From NCBI GenBank assembly GCA_027577415.1, contig JANBQS010000161.1, positions 1 through 30,023 on the forward strand: DNA of 30,023 nucleotides, given 5' to 3'. The notes under the pieces are model-generated. The model worked only from the letters and a program-made list of their open reading frames with translations. It was not told where the DNA came from and did not search any database. Positions 1 to 8,997 of the stretch are shown in pieces (within the stretch, counting starts at the first letter, position 1; each line of letters begins with the position of its first letter). The translations under genes and the position numbers were made by a program. The DNA is from Coemansia sp. RSA 922. Its lineage: Eukaryota > Kickxellomycota > Kickxellomycetes > Kickxellales > Kickxellaceae.

Positions 1-71
1 TCTCTCCTCTCTACCTTCTAAAATTTGAACAATATTTGCACTCAACCATCGTCAGCCATAAAAAAGTTACA

Positions 72-497
72 ATGAATATCCTTGATAGAGATTTTATATT
101 TAACAACGTTAATGATTTTGACCACTTTATTGACAAACACAGGACACATTCTGTTTTCTTGTATGTAATTGCAAATGATCGCTCAGATGGCGAAATGGTT
201 GCTAGTGGTCTTGCTGGGCTGGAATGTAATGCCGCTGTTTGTCTCGTTATTAGAAATGGTGTTAACGATGAGTTTTTTGTAGAGTGTAAGATGGACTCGG
301 GCAATCCAAAAGAAATAATGGTTGTAGTTTTTGACAAAGGAGGAGATCATATGGTAACTCCCACCTGCATTATAGATTATCTTGAGGGTGTCAGGGGTGC
401 TAGACGAGATATAAAGTTGGTTTTCAAAAAGGATTGCAAGGGAAAGTTTCTAGAAGCTTTTAAAAATGTACTTGCTCTAGTACGCTTTAATATTTAG
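72..497 (+). CDS. Orphan small protein, 141 aa (paralogue of 2434-2823)
   Basis: I do not recognise this protein. The frame stays open upstream to a TTG at 36, but the first ATG is at 72 and gives 141 residues beginning MNILDRDF. There is no signal peptide, membrane helix or low-complexity run. The pattern looks alpha/beta: a helix (NDFDHFIDKH), a strand (SVFLYVIAN), a helix (GEMVASGLAG), a strand (AAVCLVIRN), then a second half with strands MVVVFDK and IKLVFKK. Residues about 8-70 align almost without gaps to the first 65 residues of the protein at 2434-2823, sharing VND/VDD, a central AG and a VIRN/VKN strand, so the two are probably diverged paralogues. The upstream leader is pyrimidine-rich (1-17). 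The promoter lies at or beyond the window edge. Base composition is AT-rich, unlike the conserved genes. Function unknown; the gene call is moderately sure because of the paralogue. Confidence 0.6.
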   Translation: MNILDRDFIFNNVNDFDHFIDKHRTHSVFLYVIANDRSDGEMVASGLAGLECNAAVCLVIRNGVNDEFFVECKMDSGNPKEIMVVVFDKGGDHMVTPTCIIDYLEGVRGARRDIKLVFKKDCKGKFLEAFKNVLALVRFNI

Positions 498-685
498 CCA
501 CAAGATGTCTGTGATTCTGTTTATTCTGCCATTAGCCAGCCTCTAAGGTCTCTACACAGTCATAGCAGCAACAGTAGTGCTGGATCAAGCAATGATAGCT
601 CTGGCTCTTGTCATCACTGACGACGCAATCCATGCTTATTTGGAGGCAGCCAAGGCTCTTAGGTCCAATGTTTAGTGGCTCTTTT

Positions 686-1240
686 TTAAAAACAACAATA
701 AATTATATATACACGCATGAGTTGAAATATGCCAGAGCAGCCTGTCAGTTAAACGTTGAAGGAAGAGGAGCACCAAGAAATAGAGAGCCTTTCAAAGGTG
801 CACCACACTACCCACTCTTTGCCTGTCTAATTCGCCCCTCAAAAAAGCGTCCAGTTGGACATATTTCAAAGCAGGCAGATTTTCCTTTACGTGCTGGAAT
901 GCAATAATTTTTGCAGTCACAAGCAAAAAAGCCTCCACACTCGTTGAAAAGGAGTGAGCCCATTGGCCACCTCCGACTTTCTTCAAAAAATGTCGCTCCC
1001 CAAACTGCCAAAAAATGCTTGGGATTTCAAAGCACACAAAATTTTCTTTTACTGACCACATGATGTCTCCAGTCACACAACAATGGAAGCTTCCTTGGTG
1101 TTTTTGAGTAAGCAAGTTCTCTTTTAAATGTATTGCTGCGGCCCCAATCATGCCAAAAACATAGTGTTTTTAGAAATGTATCAAAGAAAGCGGATTTTCT
1201 TTTGAATGTCGAAAAACTGTACTTGCTACAGTCACTAGAA
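686..1240. repeat. Degenerate repeat block A (with three copies of a shorter motif)
   Basis: About 686-890 resembles 1880-2120 (block B) at a spacing near 1.2 kb. The best part is 762-890 against 1970-2098, which runs almost without gaps and shares GGAAGAGGAG, GCCTGTCTA and ATTCAAAG-type words. Within the block a shorter motif recurs at about 841-920, 1010-1070 and 1154-1240. It has an A run, then TTTCAAAGCA, then GATTTTCTTTT, then a CCACATGATGTC or GCAGTCA tail. The copies are diverged and no frame is open through all of them. It could be promoter modules or remains of duplicated genes. Confidence 0.55.
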
Positions 1241-1413
1241 ACAATTGCGTTCCAAATTGATGAGGATGGGGTAAGTGGCCACACTTCAAGCACTCCAAAA
1301 AAAAGCACTTTTTTGCGTCTAGGCGAGTAGAAGTACTTTCCAAAAGAATTTTAGACCTACACTTTTCTCTAAGAGCTAAGAATGAGTTCAATGCTGATTT
1401 CCTCTGAACATAT

Positions 1414-1551
1414 ATGGAATCCAAAGCTGAAAGCGAAGTAAAGGTTCAGGTTTTCGACATATACGGAAAGGTAATTCCGATACCTGAAGATATTGGTACT
1501 CGTCTCATAGACAGCTATGCTAAATACCCTAAAATTTGGCCCACAAATTAA
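1414..1551 (+). CDS. Possible microprotein, 45 aa
   Basis: A 45-codon frame opens at ATG 1414 and stops with TAA at 1549. The peptide starts MESKAESEVKVQVFDIYGKV and ends with KYPKIWPTN. It has an acidic/basic N-terminus, an alternating beta-like stretch (VKVQVFDIYGKVIPIP) and a short helix (GTRLIDSYAKY), which is less random in look than neighbouring frames. No TATA box is obvious just upstream. It lies between repeat blocks A and B, where a tandem duplication of the flanking orphan genes would place a third copy, but I see no sequence match to those proteins. It may be a chance frame. Confidence 0.25.
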   Translation: MESKAESEVKVQVFDIYGKVIPIPEDIGTRLIDSYAKYPKIWPTN

Positions 1552-1687
1552 TGCAATTTGATAGAAACTAGAAAAATTCAGAAACTTTTTGTTTCAATAA
1601 ATAACAATAAAAAAGTATCTGCTACAAGAGCTCTTTAACTTGAGCGAGCTTACGCACAGCATTATCAAAAAATCTTTTTTAAAAGAA

Positions 1688-1783
1688 ATGGAGCCATTCA
1701 CGAGACCTCTTAGAAATTGGATGCCTATTTATCCTCTACCAACCTCAAATGTTCATGAAAAAATGGCTCACCTGAAACTATGA
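1688..1783 (+). CDS. Possible microprotein, 31 aa
   Basis: A short frame from ATG 1688 to TGA at 1781 encodes a Pro-rich 31-residue peptide (MEPFTRPLRNWMPIYPLP at its start). The leader is A/T-rich with a TTTTTTAAAAGAA run just before the ATG. Nothing confirms translation; it is listed because the 1.9 kb gap otherwise has no gene. Chance is a likely explanation. Confidence 0.12.
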   Translation: MEPFTRPLRNWMPIYPLPTSNVHEKMAHLKL

Positions 1784-1879
1784 CTATCTCTACAACCTAG
1801 TCAAGCATGTAATTGCGGAGCCCATTTCTATTAGTTGACTTACTTTGTATCCCTGACATTACATGTCGTTGCTAGCAAT

Positions 1880-2210
1880 ATTTCTAGATTTAATTCTATT
1901 AAATATACACCCGATATCAAATAAGCCAAGACATGCTGTCAGCTAAACATATTTGTCGAAAAACTTGAAAGGAAGAGGAGAACATAGAAATAGAAATATT
2001 TTTCAAAGACACACCACGTTACACACTTCAGCCTGTCTATTTCGAACAACCAAAAAAGTGTACACTTGGATACTCTTCAAAGCAAACGGATTTTCTTTTA
2101 CTAGCCACATGATGTCCACTTTTTTGCAAAAAGTATCCGCTTAGATATGTTTCAAAGTAAACAGATATTTTTTGTCAAGTCGGAAAACATTATAATTTGC
2201 AGCCATTGGC
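1880..2210. repeat. Degenerate repeat block B (upstream of orphan gene 2)
   Basis: This block is the second copy of the repeat at 686-1240. The segment 1970-2098 pairs with 762-890. Two further copies of the short motif lie at about 2052-2120 and 2130-2210, about 75 nt apart, whereas copies in block A are about 155 nt apart. The block ends roughly 100 nt before the TATA box of the 2434 gene, so it may act as upstream promoter sequence, or may mark the border of a duplicated unit. Confidence 0.55.
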
Positions 2211-2315
2211 AAAAGAAAACATTTTCTGTAAGCGTGAAAAGGCGTGCGAATGTTTGTCACCTTCAACGAGACCTTCCTCCCCGAAAATGGCGTTTTTTGC
2301 GACTGGAAAACTGGG

Positions 2316-2325
2316 TATAAAAAAA
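2316..2325 (+). promoter_or_regulatory. TATA box of orphan gene 2
   Basis: TATAAAAAAA lies 118 nt before the ATG at 2434. It is followed by a pyrimidine-rich stretch (about 2343-2360) suited to transcription initiation and by an unbroken T run of about 20 nt (about 2407-2425) that would fall in the 5' leader. Confidence 0.5.
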
Positions 2326-2433
2326 GCAAGCATCGCCAAGCATTTTTTCGTTCTCTCCATCCAACATCAACATTTTTCTCTTGAAACCCAACAGCTTTAT
2401 CTTTAGTTTTTTTTTTTTTTTTTTTGAATCGCA

Positions 2434-2823
2434 ATGACTAGTAAATTCCTCAAGGATATTAATCTTAACACTGTGGATGACATTCAAGCCTTTCTCAGGA
2501 ATAATGGAAGTAAACATGTCATTATTGTATTTTCTGAGACTGAGGAATATGGAATGATGTTTGTGAATGCCTTTGCTGGGAAGAATTTTGATGGAGCCAT
2601 TGGCTTATTGGTTAAGAACAGTGCTAATACTGGTCTCGTCTCAGCATTTCTGGCTTCTTCTGGCAGCCAGCAACAGGCGGGATATAAGCTCTTCCAGAGC
2701 TCAAGAGGTCATGGACTCGAAGCCCTTGAAAGCTGTCGCCAGTATGTGAATAGTGAACAATTCTTGAAGGACAATAATATTGGGGGCCGTGGAGAGGTGA
2801 ATGTCTTTCCTTTAGACCGATAG
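2434..2823 (+). CDS. Orphan small protein, 129 aa (paralogue of 72-497)
   Basis: Unrecognised protein of 129 residues starting MTSKFLKDINLNTVDDIQ. It has no signal peptide or membrane helix. Predicted elements are a helix (DDIQAFLRNN), a strand (KHVIIVFSE), a helix (YGMMFVNAFAG), a strand (AIGLLVKNS), a Ser/Gln-rich loop (SSGSQQQAG) and a helix (GLEALESCRQYV). The first half aligns with the protein at 72-497 in order and spacing, which supports both as real members of one diverged family. The fold could be small alpha/beta, perhaps thioredoxin- or Rossmann-like, but no catalytic residue pattern is visible. The gene has its own TATA box at 2316 and an odd T-run leader. Function unknown. Confidence 0.6.
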   Translation: MTSKFLKDINLNTVDDIQAFLRNNGSKHVIIVFSETEEYGMMFVNAFAGKNFDGAIGLLVKNSANTGLVSAFLASSGSQQQAGYKLFQSSRGHGLEALESCRQYVNSEQFLKDNNIGGRGEVNVFPLDR

Positions 2824-3229
2824 GTATTGCGTCTGTAGCGCTAGAGCCCATCAGAGCTATCGGCCTTTGACTACTATACACCTCCTCTACTTTAGATGTT
2901 TCAACTTTTGGTTAATGACTGGGCAATGACAGCAATTGATCAGACTTGTTCAGAGACGGCTAGAGCTCATGGGGGCCCATACATTTAGTATTTCTAGACT
3001 TTTGAACAACATTAAACATCAATATACTTACTATTAGCAATATAAGCATTTTGTTTGCCATCTGACAACATTGAAGATCTGAGAGAGAAAATCACTTGAA
3101 ATCCTGGCCATCACTTTTTGGCCAAATCAATAGTGATTTGATCACAACCATTATCAACGATTTACAGTAGCCATCACCAACGCCTATATTTTTTTCTTCT
3201 ACCGTTTGTCGATTTGTATTGTAAATTAT
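2824..3229. other. Intergenic stretch, no gene seen
   Basis: About 400 AT-rich bases lie between orphan gene 2 and the mitochondrial L30 gene. The only ATG frames are very short (for example 30 codons from 2895). No TATA box, RNA gene or repeat is apparent. The L30 promoter should lie in its second half, which ends in a T/C-rich tract (about 3188-3200). Confidence 0.5.
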
Positions 3230-3655
3230 ATGAATTTCACAATAATGTTTCGCTGCTTACTCCAACGCACACCCCGTTTCAACGGCATTTGGGGCCAGAG
3301 ACAAGCCAGCACATTTATTCCACAAACGCCAGCGGCTAATCAGGACGGAAAGTTTTGGAAGATAACGCAGACCCGCTCCACCATTGGCCTCCACCCACGT
3401 ACTCGCGAGAATGCCCGTGTTCTGGGGTTCAAACGTCGTGGACACGTCGTGTACCGCCCAATTACCAACGAGCTAGCTGGTATTATCCTAAAGCTCAAAG
3501 AGATCGTAAAAGTAGAGTTGGTCGATAAGGCTGTACCAATAAAGAACAGAGCAGCTGACGGCTTTGAGGTTATCGGTCGTATGAACCCACTAATCGCCCC
3601 TGGTTCCAAGGCTGCCAAACCACTCCTTGCCTTGCGCAACAAAAAATCCGAGTAA
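3230..3655 (+). CDS. MRPL33: Mitochondrial large-subunit ribosomal protein uL30m
   Basis: Encodes the L30 protein of the mitochondrial 54S subunit, where uL30 packs on 23S-like rRNA. The first ATG is at 3230 (141 aa) and the next in-frame ATG at 3245 (136 aa, MFRCLLQRTPRF) is also plausible. The frame is also open from a TTG at 3206, which I do not use. The N-terminus is basic, hydroxylated and nearly free of acidic residues, as expected for a mitochondrial targeting sequence. The L30 domain follows: FWKITQTRSTIGLHPRTREN, then LGFKRRGHVVYRPI and the helix-strand LAGIILKLKEIVKVELVD. A fungal-type C-terminal extension (about 40 aa) follows the core. An AATAAA at 3677 is a likely polyadenylation signal. 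The gene is convergent with BORCS5, with 82 nt between stop codons. The family call is confident; the yeast name MRPL33 is by family. Confidence 0.9.
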   Translation: MNFTIMFRCLLQRTPRFNGIWGQRQASTFIPQTPAANQDGKFWKITQTRSTIGLHPRTRENARVLGFKRRGHVVYRPITNELAGIILKLKEIVKVELVDKAVPIKNRAADGFEVIGRMNPLIAPGSKAAKPLLALRNKKSE

Positions 3656-3737
3656 ATACTCTATAAGAGTGCGTTAATAAATATAAAAGTGCAAATATTA
3701 CAAGTTCAACACTGAGATTTAAAAAAGGGGGGGCAGG

Positions 3738-6700
3738 CTACAGGGCGCTGAGCGGATGCAAGTCCATAGTCTGCGCTCGACGCTTACCGGTGATCGCAGT
3801 CGCAGCAGCTGTAGCAGCGTCCCGAAGCTGAGACGCAGAGACAGGAGGCGAGGGATGCAGCATCTCTGTAGCCTGGCTCGAGTAACTGCCGACGCTAACA
3901 GCATCAGACTGCGGATCCACAAGATCGTGGTGCGTCGATGCAAATCTACTAGTCTGACAATTGCTGTTGCTGTCAGTGCTCACTACGCTCAGGCGGTGGG
4001 TATCTGGTCGGAATCCACGCATTGAAGCTGAGTGAGGTGAGTGGCGCCGTATGCGATAGGAGCTTGGCCGTACAGACCACAAGGGCGACCGAGATCCAGA
4101 TGTCGGGTTGTGAAAGCCCATGCTAGAATGCGGTCGAGTGCCACCGGTAAGCGAGGGATCACCCTCCGAGGCAGAGAACGACCGCACGCGCCGCTCCAGG
4201 TCCGAGCGGATACTGAGTCCCAGATCAGCCACAGGCCGCGCCCGAGGGAAGCAGGCAATAGGAACATTGCTTGTCGCAGTGCTGCTTACACCTCTACCAG
4301 CACTTTCGTTCGAAGCCAATGACGGGTTGATCATCGCCGCAGAGGCCGCTAGGCTAGATAGCGCAGCTGAGGGCAACGGCTGCTTGGCAGTGCGCGAGTC
4401 ATCGGCGCTTGGGACGCGAATTCCACCCAACCCCTCAGACAGAGTGCGTGCAGACGATGAGCTCCATGTCGACATACGCTCGGGGTTAGTCCTCGCAGTT
4501 GGACTAAATCCCTTGGCCGAATCACCTTCATGCGCTGCCTCGGTATGCGATTTGAACAGGCTAATTGTATGCAACAGACCAGCAGTGTCGCTCTCTTCTG
4601 GGGCGCTCGCGAGACTATGAGCGACCGACGAAGCGCGCGAGCGTGTGCCATAGCTAAAGGCCGCCTTCATCTCCGAGACAACACTAGCGGTATCGTGTCC
4701 GTCGTCAGCCTCGGCGCCAGCGGGGAGAAGGGCCTGGCGCAGTCGCCCCGAAGTCAGCGTTTGTGATGCCGGCCGCGATGCCAACGGGCTGGTCTCCGCG
4801 CTGCCCTTCCTTGGCTTCTCCATGATCACTCGCTTCAGCATACGAGTGGCTTCCGACGGGAACTGAGGCGACAGCATTGTCTGCCTTCCAATTACTGGCG
4901 ACATGTCAGGCATCGTGATAATGCTGAGCGAGTTTGCTGCGCCATGGGCTGCAGGTGATCCGAGGGGCGTAGTGGGCGACACCATCGATGACGCTGACGG
5001 CGATGACGCCAAAGACGACGCTGAACGCAAGGATAGTCCTCGAGGCAGAGACCTGGGAGATGTCGTCGACGCCATGCTCCCACCTCGATGCAGTGGCGGC
5101 AGCTTTAGAGACTTTGTCGAGTTTGGCAAAGTGACGGCATTGTGATGATGGTGCGCATACTCAGCTGACGCCCGACTGCTGGCACGACCCAAGCTACTGA
5201 TAGGCGACTTGTCTTCCAATGCAGCGCCCTTTGCGTGCTGAGCCGATCCAAGGTGATCAAAGTCGCCTGAGGCAGTGCTGTTCAGCGGACGGCCATAGAT
5301 GCCATTGCATGCTGTCTTCAGTGGCACTGGCATCAAACTCGCGTGGTCAAGGCTCGTGCAAAGCACCATGTCAATCATGCCGTGATTTTCATCCAAGGCT
5401 CCCTCGGCGTACTCATCGCCAACGTCGCTCAGGGCAAGCTGCGGAGATAGCGATGCGCCGTCAAAGCTTGGAAATCCAAAGGCCGAGTCGCTTGCACCAA
5501 ATGCAATCTGTGGCGACCAGACCACTTGCTCCCGAGATAATGAAACCTCGCTGCGACTATAGTTGTTGCTCTTTCCCGAATCGAGATAGGCCGAGGCAGC
5601 AGAGTTGGGTCGCCGAAGCCCTCCAAATGTTTGCGTAATTCGCTTGTACGCAGACCGTGGCTCGGTGCCACCACTGCCATGGACCGTCAGCGAAGAGATT
5701 CGGGCGGTATCAGAAGGGGATATCGTCTCGCCATCAAATGACAGGCGAGGCTCACCAGTAGTGACTGGAGATACGGGGGTGCTGGCGCTGGCTGATTCGC
5801 TGCCCGTCATGCTGCCGCGCGATCCTCTGGTGCGTAGAGCACGCGTATCCGTGCTGCCTTTGGAGTGTAGTCGGCTAGTCATATTCGCACCAGCGTGGCG
5901 TATGATTCCAGGCAGCTGATAGGGGCCAGGCCGAGGCCTCCCAGACTCGGCTGTAGGCAAGGCAGACAGCGGCCGACCATGAATACTCGCCAACGACGTA
6001 GTGCGAGCAGGAAATGCAGGGATGCCAGCCTTTTTCGCCGCGATCTGCCGTCGTAAAACCACGCTAGAGTGAGGCGACGGGGATGCAGGAAGCGAATGTC
6101 GACGTCGTTGCACTAGCATCTTTGACAAACACGGGAATTCCCTTGGCGCCACGCTATCTGCGCCAAAGAATCTGTCATTGGCAGGGAGCATGGCGTCTAG
6201 GCGCTCGAGGTCTCGCAAAATGTCCTGAACCAACTCGTAGGACTTTTCTGCCTGCCTTTGTAGCGACTTTAAAACGGATACGCTGCTCTGCTCGTGCTTG
6301 GACAGTTGCGTGACATGTCCGAGTCTCGACTGTGAAGCCGCTGCACGAGTACCCATGTGCCTTGCAGCAGTAGCAAACCCCATCTGACGATCGCATACCT
6401 GATGCACGCGGTTCGACACGTAGTCGCGGAAGCTGAAGCAAAACCCCGTCAACTCAGTCTCGTCCAAGTGGAGTTCTACATTGGTGAGCGCCAGAATTGT
6501 GCTTGCAAGCAGTTTAGCATCACGATCGCGAGTAGTAAAACATAATTTGCAGAGGGTGTCTTAATAGCAGCAGTAGCACTCCAAAAAAATAACACAGTAT
6601 CATTACTTACGCTCAGCGGTGGGCTCAATGTATCGGGGTCCTGATTGAAAAAGCCCAGTCAATCGATTGTTCGATGGTGCCAGAACCAGCGGCCGATATT

Positions 6701-8116
6701 TAGGGAGTCTGTTAAGGGCTTCCAGATCGGGATCCAGGGGTGGCGGTTTCTGCGCAACACTAAAAACAGTTACAATACCCTGCTAAAATAAAATTCAAAC
6801 AATGGCAAAGAAAATAAAGGCAATATCCAGGGGATACGCTTTATTAAAAATCGCCATATCCTGATTAGTTAAGACAGACAGCAGTCATAGCGCGATTGTT
6901 TGCCAAAGAGATAATACACAAGCCAGGCAGTAGATGTCATAAGCGAGCCCGTGACTTGGCCAACAAAGCGAGTGAGTGGAGACAATGCCAGCAAAATTCC
7001 AGAAGCAAATTAGATATGGAGGCAGCGGACAATGCAAGGGGAAAAAGAAGGGGGGTGGGTAACATACCTCTGAGGACTGAGTCTTACTTCGGGGGCGTCC
7101 AGCTTCAGGCGATACGCTATGGTCACCCGACAGGGCGCGAGATGATTTTGTGCTTTTGACAGTCGGGCCAAGCGATAGCCGTGTGTTTTCGGCCGAGCCT
7201 CTTTGTGGCAATTCGTCATGGTGCAGATCTTCTTCTCCTCGTGGTGCGATCATGGACAGCAGTGATATACGGCTGTCATTGGCAAGCCCCGCCGAGTATA
7301 TGGAGGTGCTGTTTTGGTGCAATGCCTGCTGCGTTGCCTCCTTCAAGCTGCTCCCAGACAATCCCTGCGTCATACGCGACCTAGCCGTTTGCGGGCGGGA
7401 TCTCTGCGCAGACAAATCAATACTTCGCATATGAGCCTGCGACGAGCTAGCCGCGAGCTGCTGAGACCGGCGGATGTTGCCTCCCAGGCCGATGCCCATG
7501 CTGTCTCGCCGAGTTGTGCCAGTCGGTGTACCTCCGCGCAGCGAATTAGTAGACGCTGACGGAGTAGCGCCAATGCCTGTTCGCCGGTTGCTATTCGTAG
7601 ATAGGGCAGCAGTTGTGGCATTGCCGCCAGCCCCAGATCTGCTCCTTGTGCTCGAATGAGTGTTTCCCTACACAAGACAAATGACAGCATTCAAGATGGC
7701 GTGAGTAAGGCGTGTTTCTCAGATGCAGCCCAAAAATACATGCAGTACGGCGTAGCGCAAGCGACATGAGTCGCGTGGGAGGACAGGGAGAACTCATTGT
7801 TCAGGCTTCCAAATGATCCAGATAAATTACCGGCGCAAAGACAGCCAATAGCACGAACATGTTGCCCAGCCAAGGCCCTTGCTAACCAAAAGAGAGGCGC
7901 TATCGTGAGAAATGCAAGGGGTGGCAGGGTAAGCAGAGCTGGCAAGTAGGCGAGCAAAATGGCCGAGACCCCAAGTGTGGCGAACAATGGACCACCAAGG
8001 AATAAAAAAAAACAGCACTCATGTAACAAAATTTTTCTTTTGTTGCAGACAGCAACCAAGCAAGGAGGAGGGGCGTGTCTCAATTACCACGCACATATAC
8101 CCAGATAACTTACCAT
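3738..8116 (-). CDS. BORCS5: BORC complex subunit 5 (myrlysin) homologue, four exons, 1198 aa
   Basis: BORC sits on lysosomes and recruits ARL8, coupling them to kinesin; in animals it also contacts Ragulator. I assemble exons 8116-8114 (ATG only), 7667-7068, 6782-6611 and 6559-3738. All junctions are GT-AG and keep frame: ATG|gtaagt, gtag|GGA, GAG|gtatgt, tttag|CAG, GAG C|gtaagt, taag|AC. The product starts MGNTHSST, a good N-myristoylation signal (Gly2, Ser6), as in animal BORCS5. Residues 2-201 are Ser/Thr/Arg-rich. Residues about 202-236 (GIVTVFSVAQ, then DPDLEALNRLPKYRPLVLAP) match the animal IVVVAQ and DPDVIKLQEIPTFQPLL segment. The helical core runs about 259-395 and ends LERLDAMLPANDRFFG, matching LDRLNSMLPEGER. 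About 800 Ser-rich residues follow; the human protein has only about 200 in all. Intron 1 (446 nt) and intron 2 (285 nt) are long, intron 3 is 51 nt. Transcript evidence is lacking, but family identity is strong. Confidence 0.85.
7668..8113 (-). other. Intron 1 of BORCS5, directly after the start codon
   Basis: This 446-nt intron has a canonical GTAAGT donor and a TTGTGTAG acceptor and separates the ATG from Gly2. It contains an open frame on the gene's own strand (8083 down to 7691, TTG-initiated, 130 codons) with a strongly hydrophobic middle (FLFLGGPLFATLGVSAILLA and following). The T-rich strand alone may explain that, so I treat it as intron. Confidence 0.65.
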
Positions 8117-8997
8117 ATCGCGTGTCAAAGTAGCTCAATGCAGCAGAGCGCAATCCACTTTAGGTTAGAGGGTGTGCCGTCGTTTCGGCAGGCGGCGAAA
8201 ATAAGGGAGGGAAGGGAGGGGCGGGGGAGCAGCAACAGAGAGGGGGAGGTGTAGCAACTGAAGCTCTCAACTAGTGTTGTATCGTCTCTTTCTGGCAAAG
8301 ACACTGGCGGTTGGCATACAGTGCTAGTACTATTCTGGCCTTTTTTCTCTACACGCGTGTGCAGCAAATAAAAAAGATACGCCAAAGACTAGGGACGTTC
8401 CTAGACGTCAAAAAAACAGGAGACTGCAGCGAATTGGAGGGCCGACTCTGGTCGGCGCGATGTAAATGAAGCGGCGAAACAACTGTGAGAATGTGTGCTG
8501 GCCAGGAAATTCAAGAACTTTAGAGTACTTGCGACGCAAAAAAAGAAGATAAATAAAATACAGTAAAAAAAAGTACAAAAACAAGAGAAGGGAAACGTAC
8601 ATGTAAGGCGAAAATCGCCATCAATAATCACGCACTGCGTATCATCGGCACGCTCATGACACCCCCCCCGGCCAGTTGGGTTGCCTAGAGCCTTATTTTT
8701 TCCACAAGGGCGGAGGCAATTTACAGTAACAACGTTGTAGCTTTCAGGCTGTGCAAGTCTCTTTGATAAATGTCTAACGCGGGCCTCCCTCGCTTCCCTG
8801 TTCTAAATCCCTACTGGTCGGGCCCACACTACACTCGCCACCGGGTGGCACTCTCCCTCCTTGTATGGCGTGTTTTTACAATTGCAAATAATGGTGTGTT
8901 CAATTTAAAGGCATCATATTGAAGATACAAACACTACACATGACGGTTCATGGCCTGCCCCGCTAGACCGCAGACGTCCCCCAAAGTATCACAATGG
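8117..8997. other. Spacer between BORCS5 and RRP36, no gene seen
   Basis: About 880 bases separate the 5' end of BORCS5 from the RRP36 stop codon, both on the minus strand. The BORCS5 promoter should lie here. I see a G-rich run at 8205-8227, a C run near 8661-8668, and only short, T-rich hydrophobic frames (8401-8631 minus) that look like chance. No RNA gene could be recognised. Confidence 0.5.
8205..8227 (+). promoter_or_regulatory. Potential G-quadruplex upstream of BORCS5
   Basis: Five G runs of three or more are separated by one or two bases (G3-A-G3-AA-G3-A-G4-C-G5), a textbook quadruplex pattern. It lies about 90 nt upstream of the BORCS5 ATG, with the G-rich strand as the template strand of that gene. 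A looser purine-rich tail continues to about 8252. Confidence 0.55.

Noticed and set aside
3756..6441. Many open frames on the plus strand and other minus frames across BORCS5, some over 130 codons
   Set aside because: They mirror a GC-balanced, Ser-rich coding exon and show no family motif; they are shadows of the real frame.
8401..8631. Hydrophobic 76-codon minus-strand frame between BORCS5 and RRP36
   Set aside because: A T-rich strand yields Phe/Leu/Cys-rich translation by composition; there is no family match and no splice link to BORCS5 that keeps MGNTHSS.
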